Shown: positions 17,609 to 26,374 of the stretch, piece by piece | Numbering within the stretch: position 1 is the stretch's first letter | Layout of the letters: each line of letters starts with the position of its first letter | Origin: Fidelibacterota bacterium | Lineage (GTDB): Bacteria; Fidelibacterota; Marinisomatia; SCGC-AAA003-L08; D37C17 | NCBI GenBank assembly: GCA_002717625.1 | Contig: PBEF01000011.1 | Coordinates: forward strand, 35,758-99,757 | Direction: 5' to 3' | Length of the DNA: 64,000 bases | Program-made: the position numbers and the translations under genes | The notes under the pieces: model-generated | The model's input: only the letters and a program-made list of their open reading frames with translations | Told to the model about the DNA's origin: nothing | The model's database searches: none

Positions 17609-18508
17609 TTGGAAAGATTTTTTACTATATTTGGATCAATAGATCGAAGAGTAATTTTTTTACTGATTGGATTATCAGTTTTAATTCCTCTTATTAAACC
17701 TGATTGGGTAGAGTTGCCAATTAAAATTGATAATAATACACAAATAGTATATGATTCTATAGCAGACCTTAATGAAGGCGATAGAGTTTTATTATCTTTT
17801 GAGTATGGAGCTAGTACTAAACCTGAAGTGCATCCTATGGCTGTTGCTGTTTTAAAACATTTATTTTCAAAAGGGATTAAGGTATACATTGTATCTTTAT
17901 GGCCTGAGGGACCTATTATGGCAAAGTTAGCTATGGATGAAATTATTGCTTCTAATTTATTTAATATTGAGGATGGAAAAGATTATGTAATGTTTGATTA
18001 TAAAGTAGGTGGATCAATTGTTATAAAAAATATTGCTGATGATTTCAGAGGTATTTACAAGCAAGATTATAACAAAATACCAATTGAAACATTACCGATT
18101 ATGCAAGGAATTTACAATGTACAAGACTTTGATTTTGTTTTTGATTTTTCAGCTGGTGTTCCAGGTAATGCTGAATGGGTCCAATATGCTTGTGACCCCA
18201 AGGAAGTTCCACTTTCATCAGGTTGCACCTCTATTATGGTTACTGATGCGATTCCATATGTTGAATCTGGACAACTTAGAGGAATTTTGGCAGGTATGCC
18301 AGGTGCAGCAGAATATGAAAAAATGGTTTATGAATATCTAAGTAATGAGTTGGTAAATAATAATAAATATATTAATCAAAATGCTAATATAGATAAAGGT
18401 AAGGCTTTTGCTAGAATGTCTGCTCAATCTGTAGCTCATTTATTAATGGTTATTTTTATTATTTTAGGGAATTTATCTTACTATTATGAAAGAAGAAAAA
18501 AAGGTTAA
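17609..18508 (+). CDS. Membrane-anchored protein with central alpha/beta domain, unknown function
   Basis: 299 aa starting with TTG directly after the previous stop. One helix lies at the N-terminus (about 12-30) and one at the C-terminus (about 275-292). Between them is an alpha/beta domain with LNEGDRVLLSFEYGASTKPEVHP, VYIVSLWPEGPIMAK, VMFDYKVGGS and VFDFSAGVPGNAEWVQYA. The layout (two anchors flanking one domain with GxPG and Gly/Ala loops) parallels that of the DUF6754-like neighbour. I recognise no named function. Confidence 0.7.
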   Translation: MERFFTIFGSIDRRVIFLLIGLSVLIPLIKPDWVELPIKIDNNTQIVYDSIADLNEGDRVLLSFEYGASTKPEVHPMAVAVLKHLFSKGIKVYIVSLWPEGPIMAKLAMDEIIASNLFNIEDGKDYVMFDYKVGGSIVIKNIADDFRGIYKQDYNKIPIETLPIMQGIYNVQDFDFVFDFSAGVPGNAEWVQYACDPKEVPLSSGCTSIMVTDAIPYVESGQLRGILAGMPGAAEYEKMVYEYLSNELVNNNKYINQNANIDKGKAFARMSAQSVAHLLMVIFIILGNLSYYYERRKKG

Positions 18509-18511
18509 GTA

Positions 18512-19240
18512 TTGATGATATTTAATTTTGAGATAATTGGTGTTTGGGTATTGGTTTTGATGACTTTATGCATTTTGAGTTATTTATATGGAGATAATCC
18601 ATTTTATAAAATATCAGAACATATTTTTGTAGGTGTTTCAGCAGGATATGTCTTTGCTCTTGTTTGGTGGGACCAAATATGGCCTAATCTATTTGGAAGA
18701 TTATTCCCTGAATATGTAGGTGCTGGTTTTGAGTTTTCTCCAATTTATATTATTCCTTTAATTTTGGGTATATTTATGCTATTTAGATTGATTCCATCTT
18801 TAAGTTGGTTAGCTAGGATAGCGATTGCATATATTGTTGGAATGGCAGCAGGGTTAAAATTTTATGTATATATTAATTCTAATATTTTAATGCAAATTCA
18901 AAATTCAGCAATTGATTTGAGTAAAAGTGGTGGAGAAATTTTTAATCATATTTTAATACTTTTGGGAGTTTTCTCTGCTCTTGTGTATTTTTTCTTTTCA
19001 AAAGAACATAAGGGGACAGTCGGAGCTATTAGTAAAATTGGAATTTATTTTTTAATGATTAAATTTGGAGCATCGTTTGGATTTGCTGTTATGGGGAGAA
19101 TATCTTTATTGATTGGAAGATTTGAAGATCTTATAAGCTATTCAAGTTATCAATATAATTATGCTACTCCAATAATATTGATTTCTATGATAGTTATATT
19201 AGGAATTTGGTCATTTCAAAGTAGTGAAACTAAAAAATAA
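18512..19240 (+). CDS. Polytopic membrane protein closing the MutL/DUF6754 cluster
   Basis: 242 aa with six to seven predicted helices. The motif YGDNPFYKISEHIFVGVSAGY lies in the N-terminal quarter and RISLLIGRFEDLI near 195. It starts three bases after the previous stop and is followed 14 bases later by the aldehyde dehydrogenase with its own AAGAGGAAA ribosome-binding site. No named family recognised. Position, orientation and spacing make it the last component of the same set. Confidence 0.7.
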   Translation: MMIFNFEIIGVWVLVLMTLCILSYLYGDNPFYKISEHIFVGVSAGYVFALVWWDQIWPNLFGRLFPEYVGAGFEFSPIYIIPLILGIFMLFRLIPSLSWLARIAIAYIVGMAAGLKFYVYINSNILMQIQNSAIDLSKSGGEIFNHILILLGVFSALVYFFFSKEHKGTVGAISKIGIYFLMIKFGASFGFAVMGRISLLIGRFEDLISYSSYQYNYATPIILISMIVILGIWSFQSSETKK

Positions 19241-19254
19241 TTAAGAGGAAATAA

Positions 19255-20775
19255 ATGAATAATATATTAGAAAAATTAGGTGTTAAAGAAATTAATTATG
19301 GTGCCTGTATTGGTGGTGATAAATGGATAGAATCAAATGACTCAGGTCCAATTGAATCTATTAATCCAACGAATCATAAATTGTTAGCAAAGGTTAATAA
19401 ATGTAATGAAGAGGATTATGAATTAGTTATACAGGAATCATTAAAAGCATTTGAAGATTGGAGGATGGTTCCTGCTCCTGTTAGAGGACAATTAATTTTA
19501 GAAATGGCTAATGAATTAAGAAATAAAAAAGATTTATTGGGAAGTTTAGTCGCATTGGAAATGGGTAAAATTAAAGCTGAAGGTGATGGTGAAGTTCAGG
19601 AAATGATAGATATAGCTGATTTTGCTGTTGGTTTATCAAGACAGCTTTATGGTTTGACTATGCATTCAGAGAGGCCTGAACATAGGATGTATGAGCAATG
19701 GCATCCATTAGGAAATGTTGGAATAATTTCAGCATTTAATTTTCCCGTAGCTGTGTGGGCATGGAATGCATTTATAGCTGCAATATGTGGTAATGTAAGC
19801 ATTTGGAAGCCTTCTTCAAAGACACCTTTATGTGCTATTGCTGTACAGAATATTTGTAATAATGTATTAGAAAAGAATGGATATAAAGGAATATTTAATT
19901 TGATAATAGGTAGAGGCTCTATTATTGGAGAAAAATTTATAAATGATTCTAGAGTTCCTCTTATATCTGCAACAGGATCAACAGCTATGGGTATAAAGGT
20001 TGCAAAAGCTGTTGGTGCAAGATTAGGTAAGACTATATTAGAATTAGGTGGAAATAATGCTATTATTGTTGATGAAACAGCTAATATGGATTTGGCTATA
20101 CCTGGTATTGTATTTGGTTCTGTCGGAACTGCGGGTCAGCGTTGTACTTCAACAAGACGAATAATTGCACATTCATTAATTTTTGACGATTTAGTTAATA
20201 GCTTAATTAAAGCATATAAACAAGTAAGGATTGGAGACCCTCTAGACTCTAATACATTAATGGGGCCTTTGATTGATCAGTCCGCTGTTGAAGATTATTT
20301 GGCAGCATTAAAAAAAGTTAAAGCAGCAGGTGGTGAGATTTTATATGGTGGCAATGTTATTGATAGCTCAGGATCATTTGTTGAACCAACAATTGTAAGA
20401 GCTGAAAATCATTATCAAATAGTTCAAGATGAAACATTTGCTCCCATTTTATATGTTATGAAATATGATACTTTAGATGAAGCTATTAAATTACATAATT
20501 CTGTACCTCAAGGTTTATCCTCTTCAATTTTTACTAATAGTATGATAAATGCAGAAACATTCTTATCTCATAGAGGTAGTGATTGTGGTATCGCTAATGT
20601 AAATATAGGAACATCAGGAGCAGAAATTGGTGGAGCATTTGGAGGAGAAAAAGAAACTGGTGGTGGTAGAGAATCTGGTTCAGATGCTTGGAAAGCTTAT
20701 ATGAGGCGACAAACCAACACCTTGAATTGGGGTTCAGATTTACCTCTAGCTCAGGGAATTGAATTTGATATTTAA
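19255..20775 (+). CDS. Aldehyde dehydrogenase, ALDH7 (alpha-aminoadipic semialdehyde dehydrogenase) type
   Basis: 506-aa NAD(P)-dependent aldehyde dehydrogenase. The catalytic Cys is in GTAGQRCTSTRR (Cys297), the general base is in ILELGGNN (Glu263), and the cofactor-binding regions ISAFNFPVAVWAWN and GSTAMG are present. The N-terminal GACIGGDKW, the ALDH7-like SERPEHRMYEQWHPLG and the C-terminal GGEKETGGGRESGSDAWK are typical of antiquitin-like enzymes. These oxidise alpha-aminoadipate semialdehyde to alpha-aminoadipate. The next gene, lysine 6-aminotransferase, makes that substrate, so context and sequence agree. Confidence 0.92.
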   Translation: MNNILEKLGVKEINYGACIGGDKWIESNDSGPIESINPTNHKLLAKVNKCNEEDYELVIQESLKAFEDWRMVPAPVRGQLILEMANELRNKKDLLGSLVALEMGKIKAEGDGEVQEMIDIADFAVGLSRQLYGLTMHSERPEHRMYEQWHPLGNVGIISAFNFPVAVWAWNAFIAAICGNVSIWKPSSKTPLCAIAVQNICNNVLEKNGYKGIFNLIIGRGSIIGEKFINDSRVPLISATGSTAMGIKVAKAVGARLGKTILELGGNNAIIVDETANMDLAIPGIVFGSVGTAGQRCTSTRRIIAHSLIFDDLVNSLIKAYKQVRIGDPLDSNTLMGPLIDQSAVEDYLAALKKVKAAGGEILYGGNVIDSSGSFVEPTIVRAENHYQIVQDETFAPILYVMKYDTLDEAIKLHNSVPQGLSSSIFTNSMINAETFLSHRGSDCGIANVNIGTSGAEIGGAFGGEKETGGGRESGSDAWKAYMRRQTNTLNWGSDLPLAQGIEFDI

Positions 20776-20789
20776 AGAAAAGGAATTTT

Positions 20790-22106
20790 ATGAAAATTGA
20801 ACCTAAAAATGTAAGAAAAATACTAGATAGAAATATATTGGCTGATGGTTTTGAACCAATTATTGACTTAAATAAAAGTCATGGTTCTTATTTAGTTGAT
20901 CAAAGAAATGGCGATGAATATTTAGATATGTTTTCAATGTATGCATCTGGAGCTGTAGGTTATAATCATCCCTATATATTAAAGCATAAAGATATATTAG
21001 GTGATATTGCTGTAAATAAAACAACTCTTTCAGATATTTATAATGTTTATTATGCAGATTTTATAGAAACATTTAGTAAATATGCAATGCCAGATTATCT
21101 TAGTAAAGTTTTTTTTATTGATGGCGGTTCATTGGCTGTTGAAAATGCATTGAAGGCTGCATTTGATTGGAAAAAAAGAAAAAATTTAAAAAGTGGTTTT
21201 AAGCAAGAAGGTGATAAAGTTATTTATTTTAATCAATCTTTTCATGGAAGATCTGGATATACATTAACTTTAACTAATACATCCGACCCAAGAAAAACAA
21301 TGTATTTTCCAAAGTTCCCATGGTTTAAAGTAGATAATCCAAAATTGTCTTTTCCTATTAATAATGATATTTTAGCTGATGTGGCTGGTAAAGAAAAAAA
21401 AGTTATTAATCATATAAATAATATTATTTCTGAAAACCCTAATGATGTAGCTGCTATAATTATTGAACCCATACAAGGAGAAGGAGGCGACAATCATTTC
21501 AGAAATGATTTTATGGTAAAAATAAGAGAAATATGTGATAATAATGATATCATTTTTATTTTGGATGAAGTTCAAACAGGAATTGGTATTACCGGTAAAA
21601 TGTGGGCCCATGAACATTTCTCTGTTAAGCCAGACATTATTTCATTTGGTAAAAAAACTCAAGTATGTGGTATGATGGCTTCTAATAGAATTTATGAATT
21701 TGATAAAAATGTATTTAAAGAATCTAGTAGAATCAATTCTACATTTGGTGGGAATCTTGTTGATATGTATAGATTTAAGCTAATATTAGAAATTATGTGT
21801 AATGAAAATTTATTTAGCAATGTACAAGAAATGGGTCATCATCTTTTAGAACAAATTAATAGGTTGGCAGATCAATTTCCAGGCTATGTTACAAATCCAA
21901 GAGGTCAAGGTTTGTTCTGTGCGTTTGATTTGCCATCAACAATTGAAAGAGATAAAATGATTGCTGAGTTATTAGATAGAAAATTGATAATTTTAGGCTC
22001 TGGTGATAATAGTATTAGATTTAGACCGCATCTGAATGTAGCAAAGCAAGATATAGATATTGCAATTGAAAAAATAACAGATGTAATTCAACTAATGTTG
22101 AACTGA
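20790..22106 (+). CDS. lat: L-lysine 6-aminotransferase
   Basis: Class III PLP aminotransferase (438 aa) that transfers the epsilon-amino group of lysine to 2-oxoglutarate, giving alpha-aminoadipate semialdehyde. DEVQTGIG lies at about 259-266 and the PLP lysine is in ISFGKK (Lys288). The N-terminal FEPIIDLNKSHGSYLVD and FSMYASGAVGYNHP are typical of the Lat subfamily rather than GABA or ornithine aminotransferases. With ALDH7 just upstream it forms a two-step lysine-catabolic unit. The start is ATG with AAAGGAA seven bases upstream. Confidence 0.9.
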   Translation: MKIEPKNVRKILDRNILADGFEPIIDLNKSHGSYLVDQRNGDEYLDMFSMYASGAVGYNHPYILKHKDILGDIAVNKTTLSDIYNVYYADFIETFSKYAMPDYLSKVFFIDGGSLAVENALKAAFDWKKRKNLKSGFKQEGDKVIYFNQSFHGRSGYTLTLTNTSDPRKTMYFPKFPWFKVDNPKLSFPINNDILADVAGKEKKVINHINNIISENPNDVAAIIIEPIQGEGGDNHFRNDFMVKIREICDNNDIIFILDEVQTGIGITGKMWAHEHFSVKPDIISFGKKTQVCGMMASNRIYEFDKNVFKESSRINSTFGGNLVDMYRFKLILEIMCNENLFSNVQEMGHHLLEQINRLADQFPGYVTNPRGQGLFCAFDLPSTIERDKMIAELLDRKLIILGSGDNSIRFRPHLNVAKQDIDIAIEKITDVIQLMLN

Positions 22107-22108
22107 TT

Positions 22109-22792
22109 TTGGCTGGTTCTTTATATATAGTATCAACTCCGATTGGCAATTTGCAGGATTTCACAAAACGTTCAATTGAAATTTTGAAAGATGTTGATTT
22201 GGTTGCAGCGGAAGATACGCGTGTTACAAAAAAAATTTTCAATCATTATAATATAAAGAATAGTATTATTAGTTATAATGATTATAATGAAAACCAGAAA
22301 TATCAATATCTATTAGAAGTATTAAAAAGTAATAAAGATATTGCTCTTGTATCAGATGCGGGTACTCCTTGTATTAGTGATCCCGGTTATAGGATTGTTA
22401 ATGCTGCTAATATGTTAGGTATTAATGTAGTTTCAGTCCCTGGTCCTAGCTCAGTAATAGCAGCTCTTTCAGTATCAGGTCTTCCCAGTGATTCATTTTA
22501 TTTTGAAGGCTTTTTACCTAAAAAGAAGGGACGCACTAAGAGATTGAATTATTTAAAACAATTAGATTGTACAATTGTAATTTTTGAGTCTCCAAAAAGA
22601 TTGCTTAAAACTTTAAATGATATACTCTCTATATTGGGTAATAGGGTTGTTTCTCTATGTAAAGAATTAACAAAATTACATGAAAATGTCAAGCTAGGTT
22701 ATTTAAATAATATCATTAAAGAAATTGATTTAGGTGTAAAAGGAGAATATGTAGTGTTGATTGCTAAACAAAAATATAGTATAGATGAATAA
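22109..22792 (+). CDS. rsmI: 16S rRNA (cytidine-1402-2'-O)-methyltransferase
   Basis: SAM-dependent TPMT/tetrapyrrole-methylase-fold enzyme that ribose-methylates C1402 of 16S rRNA. STPIGNLQDFT, AAEDTRVTKK, SDAGTPCISDPGYR and VPGPSSVIAAL are all present. The 227-aa length is shorter than the about 280 aa of Proteobacterial RsmI, as the C-terminal helical domain is missing. This short form also occurs in Bacteroidetes-like lineages. The start is TTG two bases after the lat stop. The end overlaps tmk by eight bases. Confidence 0.93.
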   Translation: MAGSLYIVSTPIGNLQDFTKRSIEILKDVDLVAAEDTRVTKKIFNHYNIKNSIISYNDYNENQKYQYLLEVLKSNKDIALVSDAGTPCISDPGYRIVNAANMLGINVVSVPGPSSVIAALSVSGLPSDSFYFEGFLPKKKGRTKRLNYLKQLDCTIVIFESPKRLLKTLNDILSILGNRVVSLCKELTKLHENVKLGYLNNIIKEIDLGVKGEYVVLIAKQKYSIDE

Positions 22793-23405
22793 ATTTATAA
22801 CATTTGAAGGAATAGATGGTTGTGGAAAAACTACTCAGATTAATTTGCTATCTAAATATTTAGATTCTAAAAAACAAGATAACGTTATAGTTAGAGAACC
22901 TGGTGGAACAAAAATATCAGAAAAAATAAGAGCAATATTGCTAGATAAAGGTAATGATATTAATTCTTATACAGAGACATTATTGTTTTTATCTTCACGG
23001 TCTCAATTGGTTAATGAAATTATAAAAAAGAATATCGAACAGAATAAATTTGTATTATGTGATCGTTTTACAGATAGTACACTTGCATATCAAGGTTATG
23101 GTCGGGGGCTTAATATTCAATTATTAAATGATTTAAATAATTTTGCGACACAAAACATTTCTCCAGATTTAACATTTGTATTAGATATCAATTTATCAGA
23201 ATCGAATAAACGTATTAATAAAAGAAATATTGATAGAATGGAACAGTCAGGTAAAGAATTTTTAAATAAGGTTAAAATTGGGTATCAAAAAATTTCAAAT
23301 ATAGATAAAGATAGATATATATTTATCGATTGTTGTGGAAAAGACATTGATAGTATACACTTTAGTATTGTAAAAAGTATTAATGAACGTTATAAAATTA
23401 ATTAA
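22785..23405 (+). CDS. tmk: Thymidylate kinase
   Basis: dTMP kinase, 206 aa, needed for dTTP synthesis. The P-loop is EGIDGCGKTT (about 7-17), the DR motif is in CDRFTDSTLAYQGYGRG, and REPGGT is the dTMP-binding segment. No unusual feature. It overlaps rsmI and its stop is followed directly by the ctpA start. Confidence 0.95.
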   Translation: MNKFITFEGIDGCGKTTQINLLSKYLDSKKQDNVIVREPGGTKISEKIRAILLDKGNDINSYTETLLFLSSRSQLVNEIIKKNIEQNKFVLCDRFTDSTLAYQGYGRGLNIQLLNDLNNFATQNISPDLTFVLDINLSESNKRINKRNIDRMEQSGKEFLNKVKIGYQKISNIDKDRYIFIDCCGKDIDSIHFSIVKSINERYKIN

Positions 23406-25121
23406 ATGATAATATTCCGTATAATATTGACTCTATTTTTTTTATCCTTTGGATTTAATCAAGAGCAACAAAATAAAAAAATAAAAAATAAACCTATTTT
23501 TTCAAATAGTGAATCTACTCAAGATTATTTAGATCTTTTAGAAAAATCATTGGATTTACTAAGAGTTAATTATGTTGATTCTATTAATGAATCTGAAGTG
23601 ATCCTATCAGGAATTAAAGGCATGCTAAAACCTTTAGATCCATACACGAAACTTTTAATGGATCAAAGTAAAGAAAGTTTTGATCTTTTAAAAACTGGAA
23701 AATATGGTGGTATTGGCGTGCAGATTGGCTTGCGCAGAGATACTCTTACAGTTTTATCTATATATGAAAATAGTCCTGCTTATAGTGAAGGCCTTAATGT
23801 TGGTGATAATATTATGATGGTTGATAGTGTTTCGACTAAAGGATTATCATTAAAAGAGTCTTCTGCTTTAATTAAAGGTGAAATAGATTCTATTGTTACT
23901 TTAGATGTTTATAGATCATCAACTAAAGAAAATATAAAATTTGAATTTAAAAGATCTAATATAAAAATAGAGCATGTGCCATATTGGGGTGTAAATACAG
24001 ATGGGATAGGATATATAAGAATTACAAGATTTTCCAAGAATAGTGCTAAAGATTTTAAGAATGGATTGAAAGAATTAAATGAAAAAGGATTAAAATCTTT
24101 AATAATAGATTTAAGAAGTAATTCAGGTGGATTGCTTAGTTCAGCTATTAATATATTAGATAATTTGACAGCCAGGGGAGATACTTTGTTAATTCAAAAA
24201 GGGAAAACAAATAGGGCCAATAAAGTATGGACCTCTAGGCGCTCTCCTATTCTTAGTATGGATACTCCTATAGTTGTTCTAATTAATAGGAAGTCAGCTT
24301 CAGCAAGTGAAATTGTAGCAGGAACTATTCAAGACTTAGATAGAGGTGTAGTTATAGGTCAGAAATCATTTGGTAAAGGGCTTGTTCAACATCTATATGA
24401 TTTAAATGATACAACAACTTTAAAAGTTACTACAGCAAAATTTTATCTTCCATCAGGTAGGCTTATACAAAAGCAAGATTATCTAGATAATGGATTTTTA
24501 ACAGATGGTTTAGATAAAAGAGATTCAGTTTTTGTCACTAAAAATGGAAGAGTAGTTAAAGGTGGTGGTGGTATTACTCCTGATTTAAACACTATACCTA
24601 ATCAATATAGTGGCTTTGTTAACGCTTTATGGAAAGATAAAGTGTTTTTGACTTTTGCTTCAGATTATGCACCTAAAAATTTATGGTTGAAAGATAAATT
24701 AGAAAAAAACCTTAGTATACCTAACAGAGTTGTTAGATCGTTTAAAGAGTTTGTAACTGAATATAGTTTGATTTTTAATGTTTATGGAGAGGTTGATTTT
24801 GGAAAAATTAAGGAAAAAATAGAACGAAATTCTATCTCTATTAATAAAGGTTCTAATAATGTTTCATTTTCATCTTCTAATTCTGTTTTGATGGAAATAG
24901 ATAATTATTTTAATAAAATAAAACAATTACAATTTGGTTTGCATGATAATCAAAAACAAATTAAAAATGGTCTATTAAGAGAGTTCTGTAGAATATTTTT
25001 TAATGATAAAAAAAGAATAGAGGTTAGTTTGATAAATGATGTTGAATATAATAAGGCTATTTCTATACTTTCTGGTAAATTAAAAGAGTATAATGATATA
25101 ATAGATGTAAATAAAAAATAA
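23406..25121 (+). CDS. ctpA: C-terminal processing peptidase, S41 family
   Basis: 571-aa exported protease. Signal peptide (1-18), a PDZ domain (about 95-175, GGIGVQIGL and SPAYSEGLNVGD), then the S41 tail-specific protease domain. The catalytic Ser lies in SASASE (297-302) and the Lys in SFGKG (Lys324). A long C-terminal helical region without known motif extends past about 430. CtpA proteins trim or degrade periplasmic proteins. It is the last gene before a tRNA and probably ends the rsmI-tmk-ctpA unit. Confidence 0.93.
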   Translation: MIIFRIILTLFFLSFGFNQEQQNKKIKNKPIFSNSESTQDYLDLLEKSLDLLRVNYVDSINESEVILSGIKGMLKPLDPYTKLLMDQSKESFDLLKTGKYGGIGVQIGLRRDTLTVLSIYENSPAYSEGLNVGDNIMMVDSVSTKGLSLKESSALIKGEIDSIVTLDVYRSSTKENIKFEFKRSNIKIEHVPYWGVNTDGIGYIRITRFSKNSAKDFKNGLKELNEKGLKSLIIDLRSNSGGLLSSAINILDNLTARGDTLLIQKGKTNRANKVWTSRRSPILSMDTPIVVLINRKSASASEIVAGTIQDLDRGVVIGQKSFGKGLVQHLYDLNDTTTLKVTTAKFYLPSGRLIQKQDYLDNGFLTDGLDKRDSVFVTKNGRVVKGGGGITPDLNTIPNQYSGFVNALWKDKVFLTFASDYAPKNLWLKDKLEKNLSIPNRVVRSFKEFVTEYSLIFNVYGEVDFGKIKEKIERNSISINKGSNNVSFSSSNSVLMEIDNYFNKIKQLQFGLHDNQKQIKNGLLREFCRIFFNDKKRIEVSLINDVEYNKAISILSGKLKEYNDIIDVNKK

Positions 25122-25175
25122 TTTTTATTATTATTTGTATTAAAAAATGATTAAATTTCCCGGCTATATAAGAAG

Positions 25176-25249
<74 letters not shown>

Positions 25250-25278
25250 CATTTATTTTATAAAAAAGGAGATATGAG

Positions 25279-25794
25279 ATAGCTAAAAAAAATGAAAAAT
25301 TAAGAGTTAATAATTCGATTACAAGCTCTGAAGTTAGATTAATTGATGAAAATGGAAAGCAACATGGTGTTGTTGGTGTTGCTAAGGCTCTTGAAATGGC
25401 GAATGATGCTGCTTTAGATCTTGTAGAAATTGTTCCTAATTCTTCTCCTCCTGTATGTAAAATATTAAATTTCGGTAAATATAAGTATGATAGAGAAAGA
25501 CAAAAAAAAGTAAATAAAAAGAAACAAAAAATTATTCATGTAAAAGAAATAAGAATCAGACCTAATACTGATAAACATGATTTAATAATTAAGATAAATA
25601 AAGGACAAAAATTTTTATTGAAAGGTGATAAATTAAAAGTAACTGTAATGTTTAGAGGACGTGAATTTTTAAGAACAGAAGCAGGTTACCAGTTACTTGA
25701 GCAGGTAAAAGATATTTTAAGTGAAATATCTGTAGTTGATAAAGAACCAAATTTACAAGGTAAGAGATTATCTTTGATACTAAGTCCTAAATAA
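25279..25794 (+). CDS. infC: Translation initiation factor IF-3, AUA start
   Basis: Binds 30S and checks the start codon. The frame is open upstream of ATG 25396 and the upstream 39 codons encode [21 protein letters not shown], the conserved IF-3 N-terminal domain. The gene must therefore start at ATA 25279, seven bases after AGGAG (25267-25271); no ATG, GTG or TTG exists in frame there. That gives 171 aa, the normal length. Non-canonical start codons (AUU in E. coli) are known for infC and let IF-3 limit its own synthesis. The C-terminal domain has [14 protein letters not shown]. An out-of-frame ATG-AGA-TAG overlaps the start site. First gene of the infC-rpmI-rplT-pheST run. Confidence 0.93.
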   Translation: MAKKNEKLRVNNSITSSEVRLIDENGKQHGVVGVAKALEMANDAALDLVEIVPNSSPPVCKILNFGKYKYDRERQKKVNKKKQKIIHVKEIRIRPNTDKHDLIIKINKGQKFLLKGDKLKVTVMFRGREFLRTEAGYQLLEQVKDILSEISVVDKEPNLQGKRLSLILSPK

Positions 25795-25804
25795 GGAGAA
25801 AAAG

Positions 25805-25999
25805 ATGCCTAAAATGAAAACAAAAAAAAGTGCTGCTAAGCGTTTTAAGGTTACCGGTTCAGGAAAGCTTACTTATAATAAAAGCGGAAATAGACATTTG
25901 TCTACTAAGAAAACTCCAAAACGGAAGAGGCGTCTCCGTAAGGATACAACAATAAGTAATGCTATGTCTCGTAGAACTAAAACTATGATTCAAGCATAA
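25805..25999 (+). CDS. rpmI: 50S ribosomal protein L35
   Basis: 64-aa basic protein starting [20 protein letters not shown], the standard L35 N-terminus. A strong AAGGAG site (25794-25799) precedes the ATG. It lies in the conserved infC-rpmI-rplT order. Confidence 0.97.
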   Translation: MPKMKTKKSAAKRFKVTGSGKLTYNKSGNRHLSTKKTPKRKRRLRKDTTISNAMSRRTKTMIQA

Positions 26000-26022
26000 A
26001 CTAATAAATTAAGGAGTAAGTT

Positions 26023-26367
26023 ATGCCAAGAGCGAATAGTAGTGTCCCAAGACATAAAAGACACAGGAAAATAGTTAAACAAGCAAAAGGTTATTATGGT
26101 GTTAGAAAATCTAACTTTAAAGCTGCAAAAGATGCTGTTGAAAGAGGTTTGCAATTTGCTTATAGAGATAGAAGGCAAAAAAAACGTACTATAAGATCTT
26201 TGTGGATAGTAAGAATTAATGCTGCAGTTAGAGAGCATGGGTTAACATATTCAAAGTTTATAAATTTATTAAAAGAAAATAATATTACACTTAATCGAAA
26301 AGCGCTTGCATATATGGCTGCTAATGATCCTCAAGCTTTTTCTGAAGTTGTAAAATCGATTTCTTAA
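26023..26367 (+). CDS. rplT: 50S ribosomal protein L20
   Basis: 114-aa 23S rRNA-binding protein needed for early 50S assembly. [25 protein letters not shown] and the [21 protein letters not shown] region are diagnostic. AAGGAG at 26011-26016 precedes the ATG. In other bacteria L20 represses this operon, but I did not identify an L20 leader structure here. Confidence 0.97.
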   Translation: MPRANSSVPRHKRHRKIVKQAKGYYGVRKSNFKAAKDAVERGLQFAYRDRRQKKRTIRSLWIVRINAAVREHGLTYSKFINLLKENNITLNRKALAYMAANDPQAFSEVVKSIS

Positions 26368-26374
26368 GTAGATA

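Noticed and set aside
18033..18341. 102-codon plus-strand frame inside 17609-18508
   Set aside because: Out-of-frame shadow; the membrane protein frame is longer and fits the operon spacing.
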